Below, one piece after another: positions 63,826 through 64,000 of a stretch of 64,000 nt of DNA. The notes beneath the pieces were generated by a model. The model made no database searches and was not told the DNA's origin. It saw nothing but the letters and a program-made list of their open reading frames with translations. Made by a program: the position numbers and the translations under genes. This DNA is from Puerhibacterium puerhi (GTDB lineage: Bacteria; Actinomycetota; Actinomycetes; Actinomycetales; Cellulomonadaceae): assembly GCF_009846865.1 (NCBI RefSeq), contig NZ_WUWN01000009.1, forward strand, positions 45,279 to 109,278. The letters are read 5' to 3'. Every line of letters starts with the position of its first letter. Within the stretch, counting starts at the first letter, position 1.

Positions 63826-64000
63826 GTGACCACCGACGTCCCTCCCGTGCCGCCGGACCGGCAGCCGGCCGCACCGCACGCCCGGCGGCCTGCCGAGCCG
63901 CTCCCTGGGCCGCTCCCGGGGTCGCCCCCGGTGCCGGTGGCGGCGCCGGGCGACGACCGCGACGCGCTGGCCGCCGCGCTCGCGCGGTGGGACGCGGCCC
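63826..64000 (+). CDS. start of a probable ComEA-type DNA-binding protein (cut by window end)
   Basis: 58 codons are visible. The N-terminus is Pro/Ala/Arg-rich (VPPVPPDRQPAAPHARRP) followed by GDDRDALAAALARWDAA; no domain is reached. The GTG at 63826 is 7 nt after TAGCGT (63813-63818). The call rests on position only: in many actinobacteria degV is followed by comEA and comEC. The visible residues neither confirm nor exclude it. Confidence 0.4.
   Translation, partial: MTTDVPPVPPDRQPAAPHARRPAEPLPGPLPGSPPVPVAAPGDDRDALAAALARWDAA

Overview
This is a 64 kb stretch of very GC-rich chromosomal DNA with strongly G/C-biased third codon positions, many GTG starts, GTGA/ATGA gene overlaps and leaderless-type promoters. 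It encodes a mycothiol-dependent isomerase-family enzyme, a mycoredoxin-like protein, an SCO4848-family protein, Ku and LigD. Together these point to an actinobacterium, most likely Micrococcales (Cellulomonadaceae/Promicromonosporaceae-like; the family level is inference). I see no rRNA, tRNA, CRISPR array, insertion sequence or prophage.

Layout. 0-15 kb is mostly housekeeping and small accessory genes: the 3' part of pntB, a LysE exporter with its divergent ArgP-type regulator, a DUF6891 protein, mqo, pdxH with a mycothiol-dependent enzyme, an Eis-like acetyltransferase, a membrane protein/histidine kinase/response regulator operon, a MerR regulator divergent from a SulP transporter, two further GNATs and a PEBP protein. 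15-25.6 kb is a stress-type cluster built around a 907-aa ATP-binding LuxR (LAL) regulator: DUF1269, SHOCT, DUF6325, a lipoprotein, a P-type cation ATPase, a PLDc_N/SHOCT protein and a large membrane protein. 25.8-40.7 kb holds an SDR, three transport/redox genes, an M24 peptidase, a complete NHEJ pair (ligD and ku) flanking a small RelA-type synthetase and a mycoredoxin-like gene, a phosphoesterase, a DtxR/MntR-like regulator, an MFS pump and a VKOR. 40.8-49.6 kb is leuS followed almost without a gap by jetA-jetB-jetC (Wadjet/MksFEB type) with no jetD. 50-58.9 kb has glgP, an MFS pump and a coupled peptide-use operon (M24 peptidase, APC antiporter, small membrane protein, M20 dipeptidase). 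59-64 kb has a zinc-limitation remnant (a 5'-truncated rpmG, rpmE2, and aztD behind two Zur-type boxes), a HerA/DUF853 ATPase, DegV and the start of a probable comEA.

Main discovery. Eight copies of a 17-bp palindrome (TCACCC-N5-GGGTGA or a close variant) lie in front of the stress-type genes, the LAL regulator, the 52.6 kb MFS pump and the peptide operon. At seven of nine inferred promoters a NANNNT -10 hexamer follows exactly 22 nt after the palindrome, and at the other two 23 nt after. This puts the operator near -43, the classical position for a LuxR-type activator that replaces the -35 box. It suggests one regulon controlled by the local LAL protein. To my knowledge the operator has not been described.

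Second-line findings are the jetABC locus lacking its nuclease subunit, the truncated rpmG fused to a co-translated rpmE2, and a 28-bp near-perfect hairpin at 39.9 kb.
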